Assembly (NCBI GenBank): GCA_000597885.1
Contig: CP004371.1
Location: forward strand, 1,054,001 to 1,118,000
DNA: 64,000 nt
Reading direction: 5' to 3'
Source: Flammeovirgaceae bacterium 311
GTDB taxonomy: Bacteria; Bacteroidota; Bacteroidia; Cytophagales; Cyclobacteriaceae
Shown piece by piece: positions 42,487 through 53,145 of the stretch. Positions within the stretch are counted from its first letter, which is position 1. Every line of letters begins with the position of its first letter. The translations under genes were made by a program, and so were the position numbers. Below the pieces are notes generated by a model, which had not been told where the DNA came from, did no database searches, and worked only from the letters and a program-made list of their open reading frames with translations.

Positions 42487-43437
42487 ATGATCAAAAATTA
42501 TATTCCAATTTACCTGCTTTTGCTTGCCAGTGGTACCAGCTGCGTTTCTGCAAAGAAATACGATATGCTGCTGGCAGATAAAGTAGCACTGGAGGCACGG
42601 CAGTCTGAATGCGAAGAAAAACTTGCCGTTGCCACCAACGCCATACAGCGCCTGGACAAGCAGCGGGCCGAGCTCGACAGTGAGCGCACAAGCCTGCAGC
42701 AAAGCTACAACCAAAGCCAGCAGGAGCTGCAGGCCAGGCAAAAAGCTTACAAAGAGCTGGAAGATTACTATAACAACCTGGTAAACACCAGCGGCCAGCT
42801 GCGTGGCGACCTGAACGAGCAGCAAAAAAGACTAATGAATGCGCGCGAAGAGCTGGAAGCCACCCGTAAGCGCAACGATGAGCTAGCCATTAACCTGCAG
42901 GAACGCGAACGCCGCGTGGTGGAGCTGGAGAAAGTGCTGGCAGAACAGGAGAAAGCTGTAGCCCAGCTTAAGAAAAAAGTAAGCGATGCCCTGCTTAACT
43001 TCAAGGAAAACGACCTGACGGTAGAGGTGCGCAACGGCAAGGTATACGTTTCGCTGGCCGAGCAGCTGCTCTTTAAGTCTGGCAGCACGCAGGTAGACCC
43101 AAAAGGACAGAACGCCCTGCAGCAGCTGGCAGGCGCGCTTAGAGACAGCAAGGACATCAACATCATGGTGGAGGGGCATACCGATAATGTACCCATGAAC
43201 AAAGGCGCTGCAGGAATCGATGATAACTGGGATCTTAGTGTGCTGCGGGCTACCTCTATTGTGAACATCCTGCAAAAAAGTGGCGTTCCTGCCGACAGGA
43301 TCACTGCCGCCGGCCGTGGTGAATACTCACCGGTTACCAGCAATACCACAGCAGAAGGCAAAGCAAAAAATCGCCGCACCGAGATCATATTAACCCCGAA
43401 ACTGGATGAGCTCTTCCAGATCCTGGGAGCGAACTGA
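42487..43437 (+). CDS. OmpA-family lipoprotein with coiled coil
   Basis: The product has 316 residues. A lipoprotein signal ends at LLASGTSC (Cys19). Residues about 30-165 form a long coiled coil (repeated LxxxQ/E heptads), and the C-terminus is an OmpA peptidoglycan-binding domain (LLFKSGSTQVDPKGQNAL, VEGHTDNVPM, AKNRRTEIIL). It probably tethers the outer membrane to the cell wall. A strong terminator follows. Confidence 0.92.
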   Translation: MIKNYIPIYLLLLASGTSCVSAKKYDMLLADKVALEARQSECEEKLAVATNAIQRLDKQRAELDSERTSLQQSYNQSQQELQARQKAYKELEDYYNNLVNTSGQLRGDLNEQQKRLMNAREELEATRKRNDELAINLQERERRVVELEKVLAEQEKAVAQLKKKVSDALLNFKENDLTVEVRNGKVYVSLAEQLLFKSGSTQVDPKGQNALQQLAGALRDSKDINIMVEGHTDNVPMNKGAAGIDDNWDLSVLRATSIVNILQKSGVPADRITAAGRGEYSPVTSNTTAEGKAKNRRTEIILTPKLDELFQILGAN

Positions 43438-43470
43438 AAAAGATCAATACGATTAACAGATCATAAATTA

Positions 43471-43504
43471 AGCAGCCCCTCTAACCAGAGGGGCTGCTTT
43501 TATA
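43471..43504 (+). terminator. Rho-independent terminator after the OmpA-family gene
   Basis: AGCAGCCCCTCT AACC AGAGGGGCTGCT followed by T residues; also reads as a T-tailed hairpin for the convergent gene. Confidence 0.88.
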
Positions 43505-43542
43505 TTAAAGGGTTGCAAAGCACAGAAAATCACCTGGCCATT

Positions 43543-44592
43543 TCAGGCTCGCTCTGTTTTTAATCTTTTGCCCTCCTGCTGGCTTCTGTAAGCCAGCTCA
43601 ATGATTTGCATTACCTGCAGGGCTTCATGGGGCGGCACCGGATTAGGGCCTCCCTCTCTGATGGCTGCTGCCAGACCGGTGAAGAAAACATTATAATTAC
43701 CAGGCACACCTGGATAAGGCTGGCTGCTGGTTGCATCATTATCTCCCGTTATAAGGGTGCCCCAGTCTTCCGGTTTTTCGGCACCCCAGCCTGGTGCAGA
43801 GGGCAACTTACCCTCCACCAGCAACTCTTCCTGGGGGTCGAGTCCCCATTTGGTATAGCTGCCCTTTGTGCCCAGCAGGCTAAAGCGTGGCCAGCGGGCA
43901 CTTACCAGCGTAGAGGCACCCAGGTGTACCGTTAAGTCCGGATAGTACAGGTGCAGATCAAAGGCATCTTCGGTTTGGCCTTCCCTGCGTTCTGTACGGA
44001 TGTGGGCATATACCTCTGCAGGCCAGCCAAAGAGCTGAAGCGCCTGGTCGATCAGGTGAGGACCCAGGTTATAGAAATTCCCTGCCCCCTGCTTAGGTTC
44101 TTCTTTCCAGCTCCATTTTATCTGTGGCCGGAACCGATCAAAGCGTGACACCAGCAGCACAGGCCTGCCAACCTTTTCTTCCTCCAGAAGCTGCCGAAGC
44201 GTAAGAAAATCTGCATCCCACCTGCGGTTATGGAAAACGCTCAACACCCTGTCCTCTTCTTTAGCAAGCTGGCAAAGCGCTTCGGCCTCTGCCACTGTAA
44301 GGGCAAAAGGTTTTTCAATTACTACATGTTTTCCCTGCCGCAGTGCCTGTGTTGCCATTGGTGCATGATGCTCGTTTGGTGCCGAAATAATCACCAGCTC
44401 CGCTTCGCCTTTTTGCAGAGCTTCCTCCAGTGTGCGGTAGTGAGCCAGCTGAGGCAGCTCTTCTCTGGAAGCATTTCCCCTGGGCTGCACAATGCCCTGA
44501 AGCTCAAAAGCCGGGTTGATCTGTAGAAAAGGCAGGTGAAAGGCTTTGGCAGAAAGTCCATACCCTACCACCAGGGTTTTTATAGGGTTCAT
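43543..44592 (-). CDS. Gfo/Idh/MocA-family oxidoreductase
   Basis: The product has 349 residues from ATG 44592 (MNPIKTLVVGYGLSAKAF); the frame also includes an upstream TTG. The Rossmann motif VVGYGLSAKAFHLPFL is followed by VIISAPNEHH and EKPFALTVAEAEAL, the conserved Lys-Pro. The C-terminal sheet domain includes NFYNLGPHLIDQALQLFG. NAD(P)-dependent sugar or inositol dehydrogenase; substrate unknown. Monocistronic. Confidence 0.9.
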   Translation of the reverse strand: MNPIKTLVVGYGLSAKAFHLPFLQINPAFELQGIVQPRGNASREELPQLAHYRTLEEALQKGEAELVIISAPNEHHAPMATQALRQGKHVVIEKPFALTVAEAEALCQLAKEEDRVLSVFHNRRWDADFLTLRQLLEEEKVGRPVLLVSRFDRFRPQIKWSWKEEPKQGAGNFYNLGPHLIDQALQLFGWPAEVYAHIRTERREGQTEDAFDLHLYYPDLTVHLGASTLVSARWPRFSLLGTKGSYTKWGLDPQEELLVEGKLPSAPGWGAEKPEDWGTLITGDNDATSSQPYPGVPGNYNVFFTGLAAAIREGGPNPVPPHEALQVMQIIELAYRSQQEGKRLKTERA

Positions 44593-44795
44593 CAGCAAAC
44601 AGTTAAGTGACCCTTGCGGGTAAATTATAAAAAAATCAATATGGCACGATAATCGCTATATAGCTAATCAAACAAGCAGCTGAAAAGCTAATAAAAGAAC
44701 AGGAGCCAACCTAATTGTATTAGCAACGTTTAAGCTACTGAAATTTGGCAAACATTTTGAATTAAGAAAATTAGAACCAAACCAAGTCAACAATT

Positions 44796-45467
44796 ATGAA
44801 AACTACTCGAATTACCATAGCCCTGATGCTCTGCCTGAGCATGTTCGCATTTTCATGTGCCAGCTGGAGCAACACCGGTAAAGGTGCCGCAGCAGGTACT
44901 GCAGGTGGTGCAGCCGTTGGTGCCGGTATAGGTACGCTTGCCGGTAACACTGCTAAGGGAGCAATTTTAGGTGCTGTAATTGGCGGTGCAGCCGGTACTG
45001 CCATTGGTATTTATATGGACAAGCAGGCCAGAGAACTGGAAGATGAACTGGAGAATGCAACAGTAGAACGTGTAGGCGAAGGTATCCAAGTAACTTTTGA
45101 AGGCGGTATTTTATTTGCTTTCGATAAAGAAGATCTTACTCCTACTGCCAAGCAAAATATCCGTGAACTGGCAGAAACCCTGCGCAAGTACCCTGATACA
45201 AACGTACTGATCGAAGGACATACCGACGACAAAGGAGCTGATGATTACAACCAGAGATTATCTGAGCGTCGTGCACAGGCGGTAGCCCAGTATGTAACTG
45301 CACAGGGCGTAAGCTCCAGCCGTATTACTACAAGAGGCTACGGTGAGACACAACCTCTAGCAAGCAACGACAGCGAAGCCGGACGTGCGCAAAACCGTCG
45401 TGTTGAGGTTGCAATCTTTGCAAACGAGCAGCTGAAAGATAAAGCCCAGAGCGGCGAGTTAAGATAA
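44796..45467 (+). CDS. OmpA-family lipoprotein with glycine zipper
   Basis: The product has 223 residues with a lipoprotein signal (SMFAFSCAS, Cys21), a glycine-zipper segment (GAAAGTAGGAAVGAGIGTLA to GGAAGTAIGIY, about 32-75) and an OmpA domain (ILFAFDKEDLTPTAKQNI, IEGHTDDKG, GRAQNRRVEV). This is the common YiaD-type envelope architecture. A terminator follows the stop by 38 bp. Confidence 0.92.
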   Translation: MKTTRITIALMLCLSMFAFSCASWSNTGKGAAAGTAGGAAVGAGIGTLAGNTAKGAILGAVIGGAAGTAIGIYMDKQARELEDELENATVERVGEGIQVTFEGGILFAFDKEDLTPTAKQNIRELAETLRKYPDTNVLIEGHTDDKGADDYNQRLSERRAQAVAQYVTAQGVSSSRITTRGYGETQPLASNDSEAGRAQNRRVEVAIFANEQLKDKAQSGELR

Positions 45468-45505
45468 TTTAACAGTACAGCCGATTCATTTCGGTTAGAA
45501 CCTGA

Positions 45506-45538
45506 AAGCCTTCCGGATACCCCGGAAGGCTTTTTTTT
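45506..45538 (+). terminator. Rho-independent terminator
   Basis: AAGCCTTCCGG ATAC CCGGAAGGCTT followed by a run of T. Confidence 0.9.
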
Positions 45539-45680
45539 GCAGGCGCTCATCCCTGCCCCTGCCGGTACAGCGGATTTATAACTGACTGCAGCTAATTACA
45601 GCCACCACCACCCCGCCTGCCGCTAACTTTTAACTTTGCGGATGGAAATACGACAGCTGTAATCACTCCCATGCTTAACA

Positions 45681-45708
45681 AAAAAACCTGCTCTTGCGGG
45701 AGCAGGTT
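45681..45708 (-). terminator. Rho-independent terminator for the PNPOx-like gene
   Basis: On the minus strand AACCTGCTC CCGCA AGAGCAGGTT is followed by seven T. It lies 86 bp downstream of the gene ending at 45794. Confidence 0.82.
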
Positions 45709-45793
45709 CTATCTTATAAGTGCTTTTTCAAGAAGAGAAAGAGGCATTCATGAAGTGCATCAAGGCTTAACTGCTAACTCCACGCCTGTTTCC

Positions 45794-46291
45794 TTACATC
45801 ATGATCTTGCCATGCTCTCCACCCTGGTACTGTTTGCCCTTCATGATGGCCTGCGCAATCTTAAAGATCTGCTGCATTTTGTTCGATGAAGCATTCCAGT
45901 ATTCAGCAGCATGCGGAATCACCCTGATTAGTGCCAGGTTGGGATCTTCCAGCCCTCGTGGAAACCACGCCTGCAGCACTGGACTCCATAGTTTCTGAAC
46001 CATTGCCCGGTCGGTAACCACTTCGCCGGTACCGGATACAGATACATACAGCTGGTTGCCAATATCGGCATACGCCAGGTTCACATGATCATACTGCTTT
46101 ACTTCGTCTGCCTTCAGAGAATGCTCGTCGGTGTAGAACCACATGGTGCCGTCCGGATCAATCTGCCTGGTCGACATTGGCCTGCTGGCAATGCTACCAT
46201 CGGCTTCAACTGTACTGAACATACAGATTTCTATATTCTCAATCTTCTTGATCAGGTCCTGAACGGTTTTTGTCTGCAAATAGCTTTCCAT
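45794..46291 (-). CDS. Pyridoxamine 5'-phosphate oxidase-like general stress protein
   Basis: The product has 165 residues from ATG 46291 (MESYLQTKTVQDLIKKIENI); a longer open frame upstream has no coding character. The split-barrel pattern is clear: MFSTVEADGSIASRPMSTRQ, TMWFYTDEHSLKADEVKQ, VNLAYADIGNQLYVSVSGTG, and a C-terminal AEYWNASSNKM. Relatives bind FMN or FAD; the reaction is not established. Confidence 0.88.
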   Translation of the reverse strand: MESYLQTKTVQDLIKKIENIEICMFSTVEADGSIASRPMSTRQIDPDGTMWFYTDEHSLKADEVKQYDHVNLAYADIGNQLYVSVSGTGEVVTDRAMVQKLWSPVLQAWFPRGLEDPNLALIRVIPHAAEYWNASSNKMQQIFKIAQAIMKGKQYQGGEHGKIMM

Positions 46292-46473
46292 AAAAAATAG
46301 GGTTTTAGTTAAAAAGATCCACCTACAGCTTAACACAGCTATAGAAGCAATTGTTTTTAGACCTCTGCAAGCCAGGATGTACGCAGCCGACCTACTCCCC
46401 CCATTTGATGCTAAAGATGCCTTTTTTACACTACGCTGCCCTCCTGTTAGCGAATTGGTAACTAAAAGGCCCA

Positions 46474-46500
46474 AAAAAGCCGGCATGCAGCCGGCTCTGG
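46474..46500 (-). terminator. Rho-independent terminator for the acyl-CoA ligase gene
   Basis: On the minus strand AGCCGGCTG CAT GCCGGCT is followed by a T run. Confidence 0.8.
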
Positions 46501-46525
46501 TGTTCTTAAAGTATAAATAGATCTG

Positions 46526-48214
46526 TTATGATTTCACTTCTTCTGATTTTGTTTCGTCCCGCAGCAACCTTCTGATTATTTTGCCAACGTTGGATTTGGG
46601 CAGCTCATCCCTGAATTCTACGATACGGGGTAGTTTGTAATTTGTAAGATTCTGCTTGCAGAAGGCAATCAGCTCTTCTTCGGTTAAGCTATCATCTTTC
46701 TTTACCACACACACCTTCACTGTTTCGGTTGTTTTGGCATCGGGAACACCAATGGCTGCCACCTCCAGCACTTTAGGGTGCATGGCAATCACATCTTCGA
46801 TTTCGTTCGGGTATACATTAAAGCCCGATACGTTGATCATGTCTTTTTTCCTGTCAACAATCCTGAAAAAGCCATCAGACTCCATTATACCTATGTCGCC
46901 GGTTTTAAACCAGCCATCCATAAACACCTGGCGGCTCTCATCCTCCCTGTTCCAGTAACCCTTCATAACCTGGGGTCCTTTGGCACAAAGTTCTCCCGGC
47001 TCACCGGCAGACAGCTTTTTGCCCTCTTCATCGAAAATGGCTACCTCAGTATTGGGAACCGGCACCCCAATTGTTCCCTGGCGTTCGGTACCATCCAGCG
47101 GGTTTACACACAACACCGGAGATGTTTCGCTAAGGCCATAGCCTTCTACCAGGGCCACACCCGTTACTTCTTTCCAGCGCGAGGCCACGGCCTTCTGCAC
47201 TGCCATGCCTCCGCCAATCGCCACTTTCATCCTGCTGAAATCTACAGTAGCAAAATCCGGCTGGTTCAGCAGGCCATTGTATAAGGTATTAACACCCGTG
47301 ATCATGGTAATGGGCTCCCGCTTCAGGTCTTTGATGAATGCCTTCATATCCCTCGGGTTGGTGATCAGCAGACACCTGGCGCCAATGAAAGTCATAAACA
47401 GGCCATTCACAGCCAGCGCGAAGATGTGGTAGAGCGGAATAGCCGTTACCATATACTCCTGCTTGCCCTTTTCCAGCATAGGCTTAAACCACTCGTTCAC
47501 CTGCATGGTATGAGCCACCATGTTGCGGTGCGTGAGCATGGCCCCTTTGGCAACCCCGGTGGTACCACCCGTATACTGCAGAAAAGCAATATCTTCCGCT
47601 TTGATGGCCGGTGCTTTGAAGTTTAATTTTTTACCTTCTGAAATTACCTCATTGAAGGAAACTGCTTTTGGCAGGTTGTAAGCTGGTACCATCTTTTTCA
47701 CCCGCTTTACTACCAGATTCACAATCCAGCCCTTAATCCCACCTATCATATCGCCAAGGCCGGTGATCATCACGTGCTGAATGCTGGTTTCTGGCAATAC
47801 TTTTTCCAGGTTGTGGGCAAACATATTCATGACCAACACTGCCTTTACGCCGGCATCGTTAAACTGGTGCTTCATTTCCCGGGGTGTATACAAAGGATTG
47901 GTATTTACTACCACAAGCCCCGCCCGCAGCGAACCGTAGAGTGCCACAGAATACTGTAAACAGTTGGGCATTTGTAAGGCAATACGATCGCCAGGCTGCA
48001 GCTTTAAGCTGTTTTGCAAATAAGCAGCAAAGGCCCCGGAAAGCTCATCCACCTCCCTGAATGTTATTTCTTTGCCCATACTGATGTAGGCTGTCTGGTG
48101 ACCATACTGCTTAAAAGCATGCTCCAGCATTGCCGGCAAATGCGGAAACTGATCAGTTTTAATTGTGTGTGATACTTGCTTGGGGTATTGTTCAAACCAG
48201 GGGAAAGCGGCCAT
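46526..48214 (-). CDS. fadD: Long-chain fatty-acid-CoA ligase
   Basis: The product has 562 residues and activates fatty acids as acyl-AMP and then acyl-CoA. ATP motif YTGGTTGVAKGAMLTH, then GYGLSETSPV, GWFKTGDIG and DRKKDMINVSGFNVYPNEIE (FACS motif), with the catalytic Lys in PKSNVGKIIRR near the end. Length is typical of FadD. With the dienoyl-CoA reductase at 41.5 kb it belongs to fatty-acid degradation or uptake. Confidence 0.94.
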   Translation of the reverse strand: MAAFPWFEQYPKQVSHTIKTDQFPHLPAMLEHAFKQYGHQTAYISMGKEITFREVDELSGAFAAYLQNSLKLQPGDRIALQMPNCLQYSVALYGSLRAGLVVVNTNPLYTPREMKHQFNDAGVKAVLVMNMFAHNLEKVLPETSIQHVMITGLGDMIGGIKGWIVNLVVKRVKKMVPAYNLPKAVSFNEVISEGKKLNFKAPAIKAEDIAFLQYTGGTTGVAKGAMLTHRNMVAHTMQVNEWFKPMLEKGKQEYMVTAIPLYHIFALAVNGLFMTFIGARCLLITNPRDMKAFIKDLKREPITMITGVNTLYNGLLNQPDFATVDFSRMKVAIGGGMAVQKAVASRWKEVTGVALVEGYGLSETSPVLCVNPLDGTERQGTIGVPVPNTEVAIFDEEGKKLSAGEPGELCAKGPQVMKGYWNREDESRQVFMDGWFKTGDIGIMESDGFFRIVDRKKDMINVSGFNVYPNEIEDVIAMHPKVLEVAAIGVPDAKTTETVKVCVVKKDDSLTEEELIAFCKQNLTNYKLPRIVEFRDELPKSNVGKIIRRLLRDETKSEEVKS

Positions 48215-48349
48215 AATAAAGTAGAAGAGTTAAGCGGTTATGCTGTAAAAATACGTTTTCAATCGATTTAACCTAATTTAATCAAAAAATCTTTTGTGTC
48301 CATCGGTATCCTCATAAACATGATCTGCACAGAAAAAATAGCTTAAAAA

Positions 48350-48388
48350 CAAAAAAGCCCGCCCCGATATCAGGACAGGCTTTTTAAT
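48350..48388 (-). terminator. Hairpin terminator after the tRNA-like RNA
   Basis: On the minus strand AAAAAGCCTGTCCTGATATC then GGGGCGGGCTTTTTT forms a stem with bulges followed by T residues. It lies directly downstream of the structure at 48406-48529, which suggests that structure is a separate transcript. Confidence 0.65.
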
Positions 48389-48405
48389 GTTAACCATCTT
48401 TCTAG

Positions 48406-48529
48406 CTGTAAGGGAAGGAGTCGAACCTCCACGGAGCGGTTAGTCAAAAGTACCTTGGTACCAGTGTTTTATCCCTTTCCTCCACCCCCGAGACCGGAGG
48501 GCATGTCTGCCAGTTTCATCACCTTACAG
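48406..48529 (-). ncRNA. tRNA-like RNA with unusual anticodon arm
   Basis: Ends CTGTAAGG and CCTTACAG pair perfectly (8 bp). The 3' side has a proper T arm (GGAGG TTCGACT CCTTC) and the 5' side a Leu-like D arm (TGATGAAACTGGCAGACATG). The anticodon arm is odd: CCTCC/GGAGG encloses a 12-base loop (GGTCTCGGGGGT), or CCCTC/GGGGG a 7-base loop without U33. About 50 bases lie between it and the T arm. No CCA is encoded. It could be a decayed or specialised tRNA-derived RNA; I cannot give an amino acid. Confidence 0.55.
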
Positions 48530-48688
48530 TATGGTGTGCGAATCAAGGTTAACTGTGTTATTCGCTGATGTAAAACTATAAAATTTAAGGCAATTTGTAA
48601 AAATTAGTTAAAAATATTTCCTAATTATTACAAAGTTTTTATTTTTACATATCTTCTGTTATAAATGAATTAAAACACTTGCCGAGAT

Positions 48689-49165
48689 ATGTCAAAAAAT
48701 TATGAGATTGATAGCATAGACCTGAAGATTTTGGCTCTGCTCTCTGAAGATGCAAAAATACCTTATACTGAAATAGCAAAAAAAGTATTTGTATCTGGCG
48801 GAACCGTGCATGTGCGCATGCGAAAGCTGGAAGAAATGGGCGTTGTGCAGGGTGCTACTCTTAAAATAGATTATGGTAAGCTGGGGTTCGACATTACTGC
48901 CTTCCTGGGTATATTCCTGCAAAAAAGCTCTTACTACGACGATGTAGCTGCCAAGCTGGAACAGATCCCCGAGGTAGTTAGCCTTAATTATACCACCGGT
49001 CCTTACAGCATGTTTGTGCGCATTTACTGCCGCGATACTAATCATTTGCGGCAGGTACTGCACGATAAGATTCAAACCATTGATGGTGTGGAAAGAACAG
49101 AAAGCATTATTTCACTGGAGGAAAGAGTACAGCGTACCATACAGCTCGACCAGCTGCTGCAATAG
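48689..49165 (+). CDS. Lrp/AsnC-family transcriptional regulator
   Basis: The product has 158 residues. An N-terminal helix-turn-helix (LKILALLSEDAKIPYTEIAK, SGGTVHVRMRKLEEMGVV) is followed by an alpha/beta ligand-binding (RAM) domain (DITAFLGIFLQKSSYYDDVA, VVSLNYTTGPYSMFVRIYC). Typical length. It lies directly before the suf cluster, but nothing shows that it controls it. Confidence 0.93.
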   Translation: MSKNYEIDSIDLKILALLSEDAKIPYTEIAKKVFVSGGTVHVRMRKLEEMGVVQGATLKIDYGKLGFDITAFLGIFLQKSSYYDDVAAKLEQIPEVVSLNYTTGPYSMFVRIYCRDTNHLRQVLHDKIQTIDGVERTESIISLEERVQRTIQLDQLLQ

Positions 49166-49330
49166 GATCAAAGGTTGCTTTGGCTATAAGGTTTTTTTAT
49201 ACTTCCATAAGTAATTAATACCCGCGCTTAAATCAAAAAACCTTAAATTTAAGTAACTGAATATCAATTTATTGATCCATTCCTACTAAATAAAAGGAGT
49301 TAGAGGAACATAAAATTGGGATTTCTGTTA

Positions 49331-49338
49331 TACATTTG
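49331..49338 (+). promoter_or_regulatory. -7 box for the suf cluster
   Basis: TACATTTG matches the Bacteroidota TAnnTTTG consensus, 35 bp before the sufB ATG. Confidence 0.55.
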
Positions 49339-49373
49339 TAACTAATTTAGAATAATTCCAAACAACACCATTT

Positions 49374-50819
49374 ATGGCAAAAGACACAGATATTCTGGAG
49401 TCGATCACCAGCTCGGAATACAAGTGGGGTTGGGAAACCAAGATAGAAAACGAATCAGCCCCCATGGGGTTGAGCGAGGATATTGTCCGCTATATTTCAG
49501 CTAAGAAAGAGGAACCGGAGTGGTTACTTGAGTGGCGCCTGAAGGCTTACCGCCATTGGCTTACCATGAAAGAACCCAAGTGGCCAAATGTTAAATATCC
49601 GGAAATCGATTTTAAGGATGTTATCTTTTTTTCTGCCCCAAAGAAAAAGGCTACTGCGAAAAGCCTGGATGAAATTGATCCTGAACTACTGGATACCTTT
49701 AAGCGGCTTGGCATTTCCCTGGAAGAGCAAAAGCGCCTTACCGGTGTAGCCGTAGATGCTGTAATAGACTCGGTATCGGTAGCGACGACCTTTAAGGCAA
49801 AGCTGGGCGAACTGGGCATTATTTTCATGAGCTTCAGCGAAGCGGTGAAAGAGCACCCGGAGCTGGTACGCAAGTACCTGGGTTCTGTAGTGCCGGCTAA
49901 CGATAATTATTATGCCGCCCTTAACTCAGCAGTGTTTTCAGATGGCTCTTTCTGCTACATTCCTAAAGGCGTTCGCTGCCCCATGGAGCTTAGCACCTAC
50001 TTCCGTATCAATGCTGCCAACACCGGCCAGTTTGAACGTACACTCATTGTGGCCGACGAAGGAAGCTATGTGAGCTACCTGGAAGGCTGTACCGCCCCAC
50101 AGCGAGACGAGAACCAGCTGCATGCCGCGGTTGTAGAAATTTACGCTGCCAAAAGTGCAGAGGTAAAATACTCTACCGTACAGAACTGGTATCCCGGCGA
50201 TAAGCAGGGCAAAGGCGGTATCTATAACTTTGTAACCAAGCGCGGCATCTGCGCCGGCGATTATGCAAAGATCAGCTGGACCCAGGTTGAGACTGGCTCT
50301 GCCGTTACCTGGAAATACCCCAGCTGTATCCTGAAAGGCGACCACTCGGTAGGTGAATTCTACTCCGTAGCGGTAACCAACAATTACCAGCAGGCCGATA
50401 CCGGCACCAAAATGATCCACATCGGCAAGAATACCAAGAGCCGCATTGTAAGCAAGGGTATTTCTGCCGGTAAGAGCCAGAACAGCTACCGCGGTCTGGT
50501 GAAGATCATGAAACGAGCCGAAGGTGCGCGTAACTTCAGCCAGTGTGATTCGCTGCTGATGGGCGATAAGTGCGGTGCACACACTTTTCCATATATAGAA
50601 GTGGAAAACCCAACGGCTAAAGTAGAACACGAGGCTACCACCTCCAAGATTGGCGAAGACCAGATCTTCTACTGCAACCAGCGTGGTATAGAAACCGAAG
50701 ATGCCGTAGCCCTGATCGTGAATGGCTATGCGAAAGAAGTATTGAATCAGCTACCCATGGAGTTTGCCGTGGAGGCACAAAAGCTGTTGGCACTTACGCT
50801 GGAAGGCAGCGTAGGTTAA
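49374..50819 (+). CDS. sufB: Fe-S cluster assembly protein SufB
   Basis: The product has 481 residues and is a scaffold subunit of the SufBC2D complex. Typical blocks: [49 protein letters not shown], KHxxH-like C-terminal region [20 protein letters not shown] and the invariant Cys there. First gene of the suf cluster. A hairpin lies between it and sufC, probably partial attenuation. Confidence 0.97.
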   Translation: MAKDTDILESITSSEYKWGWETKIENESAPMGLSEDIVRYISAKKEEPEWLLEWRLKAYRHWLTMKEPKWPNVKYPEIDFKDVIFFSAPKKKATAKSLDEIDPELLDTFKRLGISLEEQKRLTGVAVDAVIDSVSVATTFKAKLGELGIIFMSFSEAVKEHPELVRKYLGSVVPANDNYYAALNSAVFSDGSFCYIPKGVRCPMELSTYFRINAANTGQFERTLIVADEGSYVSYLEGCTAPQRDENQLHAAVVEIYAAKSAEVKYSTVQNWYPGDKQGKGGIYNFVTKRGICAGDYAKISWTQVETGSAVTWKYPSCILKGDHSVGEFYSVAVTNNYQQADTGTKMIHIGKNTKSRIVSKGISAGKSQNSYRGLVKIMKRAEGARNFSQCDSLLMGDKCGAHTFPYIEVENPTAKVEHEATTSKIGEDQIFYCNQRGIETEDAVALIVNGYAKEVLNQLPMEFAVEAQKLLALTLEGSVG

Positions 50820-50838
50820 ACCATAAAAAGCCTTGCAC

Positions 50839-50878
50839 GGAACCATGCATGCTACCAGTGTGCATGGTTCCTGTTTTT
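50839..50878 (+). terminator. Hairpin between sufB and sufC
   Basis: GGAACCATGCA and TGCATGGTTCC form an 11-bp stem followed by TGTTTTTAT. It may lower readthrough from sufB into sufC or end a monocistronic sufB transcript. Confidence 0.7.
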
Positions 50879-51005
50879 ATATACCAGAGGCTTTTACAGT
50901 AAACAAAATAATGTATTCCTGCTTTTTCTTTTTTCAGTCGATCAGACTGAACTATACCTCAACCAAAGAATAAGCTGTTTTTAAACGCACATTCCTACAA
51001 ATATC

Positions 51006-51756
<751 letters not shown>

Positions 51757-51767
<11 letters not shown>

Positions 51768-51805
51768 AGCTCCGGTAGATGCCAGAGCCTAAAGCTCCGG
51801 TACAA
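51757..51805 (+). repeat. Tandem 25-bp repeat over the sufC stop codon
   Basis: Two copies (51757-51780 and 51781-51805) share AGCCTAAAGCTCCGGTA. The first forms the hairpin CCGGAGC CTAAA GCTCCGG containing the sufC stop codon. A small tandem duplication, possibly affecting mRNA stability. Confidence 0.7.
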
Positions 51806-51846
51806 GCCATCGCTTAATCCTTTTTGTCAACCTGTTTGAATTTGTC

Positions 51847-53145
51847 ATGAACCAGCAACCCGAAACCTTTACACAAAGCATACATAATAAACTCAGTGCT
51901 CCCGAAGGTGCTAACCAGTACCTGAACGAGGTGCGCAGGAGGGGTATCCAGGCCTTTGGCACCCTCGGACTGCCACACCCCAAACATGAGGAATATCGCT
52001 ATACCCCCATTGTAAAAACACTGGAAAAAGAATTTGGCGAAGGGTTTACTGTGGCAAGCCCTGCCCTGTCTGCAGCCGATGCTAAAAGCTTTTTCTTTTC
52101 CGGACTCGAGGCCAACCGCCTGGTGTTCATCAACGGGCATTTCAGCCCGGAAGCCAGCAGTATTCTTAGCCCCGAAAGCGAAATCAAGATCCGCCCCCTT
52201 TCAGAAGTATCGGAAGATGTGATTGGCAAAGTGGCACAGCCAGAAAGAGATGCCTTCGTTGCCCTGAACAGTGCCTACTCACAGGAAGGTGCCTACATAG
52301 AAATTCCGGCTAAAGCAGTGGTAAGCCTGCCGGTGGTGCTGCATTTTATGTCAGACAGCCGCACGGGAAAAACCGCCGCCATGCCACGCAACTTTATCAG
52401 CATAGGCCGCCATGCGCAGGCCAGTGTGGTAGAGGTGTACAATTCTGTTGGCGAAGAAACCAGCTTCCTGAACGTGCTTACAGAAGTAGATGTGGCCGAT
52501 GGTGCCCAGCTGGATTATTTTAAGGTGCAGACCGAAAGCGATTTTGCCCTGCAGGTAAATACCACAGAAGTACAACAGGCACCTAACAGCCGCTTCAGCA
52601 GCACTGTTATTACACTTGGCGGCCGCATTGTACGCAATAACCTAAACGTAGCCCAGAATGGCTCAGGCTGCCATACGGATATGTACGGACTTTACATGCT
52701 GCACGGCAAGCAACACGTAGACAACCATACCCTTATGGACCACCGCCAGCCCAATTGCACCAGCAATGAGCTGTACAAAGGCATTATGGACGATGGCTCT
52801 ACCGGCGTGTTTAACGGCAAGATCTATGTGCAGCAGGCGGCGCAGAAAACCAATGCATTCCAGAGCAATAAAAACATATTGCTGACTCCAAATGCAACTA
52901 TCTTTACAAAACCACAGTTGGAGATTTGGGCCGATGATGTAAAATGCTCGCATGGCGCCACCACCGGGCAGCTCGACGATGAACAGGTATTTTACCTGCG
53001 CTCCCGTGGTATCAGCGAGTCAACAGCCCGCTCACTGCTGCTCTATGCTTTTGCTGCCGACATCATCGAGCATATAAACATTGAGCCGCTTTGCCAGCAC
53101 TTTTTAAGCCTGGTGAACAACAAGCTCGAAACCAGATTCTCATGA
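51847..53145 (+). CDS. sufD: Fe-S cluster assembly protein SufD
   Basis: The product has 432 residues and is the second scaffold subunit. Beta-helix core with SRFSSTVITLGGRIVRNNLN, MYGLYMLHGKQHVDNHTLMD and the C-terminal KCSHGATTGQLDDEQVFYLR that holds the conserved His. Its stop overlaps the sufS start (ATGA at 53142-53145), giving coupled translation. Confidence 0.96.
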   Translation: MNQQPETFTQSIHNKLSAPEGANQYLNEVRRRGIQAFGTLGLPHPKHEEYRYTPIVKTLEKEFGEGFTVASPALSAADAKSFFFSGLEANRLVFINGHFSPEASSILSPESEIKIRPLSEVSEDVIGKVAQPERDAFVALNSAYSQEGAYIEIPAKAVVSLPVVLHFMSDSRTGKTAAMPRNFISIGRHAQASVVEVYNSVGEETSFLNVLTEVDVADGAQLDYFKVQTESDFALQVNTTEVQQAPNSRFSSTVITLGGRIVRNNLNVAQNGSGCHTDMYGLYMLHGKQHVDNHTLMDHRQPNCTSNELYKGIMDDGSTGVFNGKIYVQQAAQKTNAFQSNKNILLTPNATIFTKPQLEIWADDVKCSHGATTGQLDDEQVFYLRSRGISESTARSLLLYAFAADIIEHINIEPLCQHFLSLVNNKLETRFS

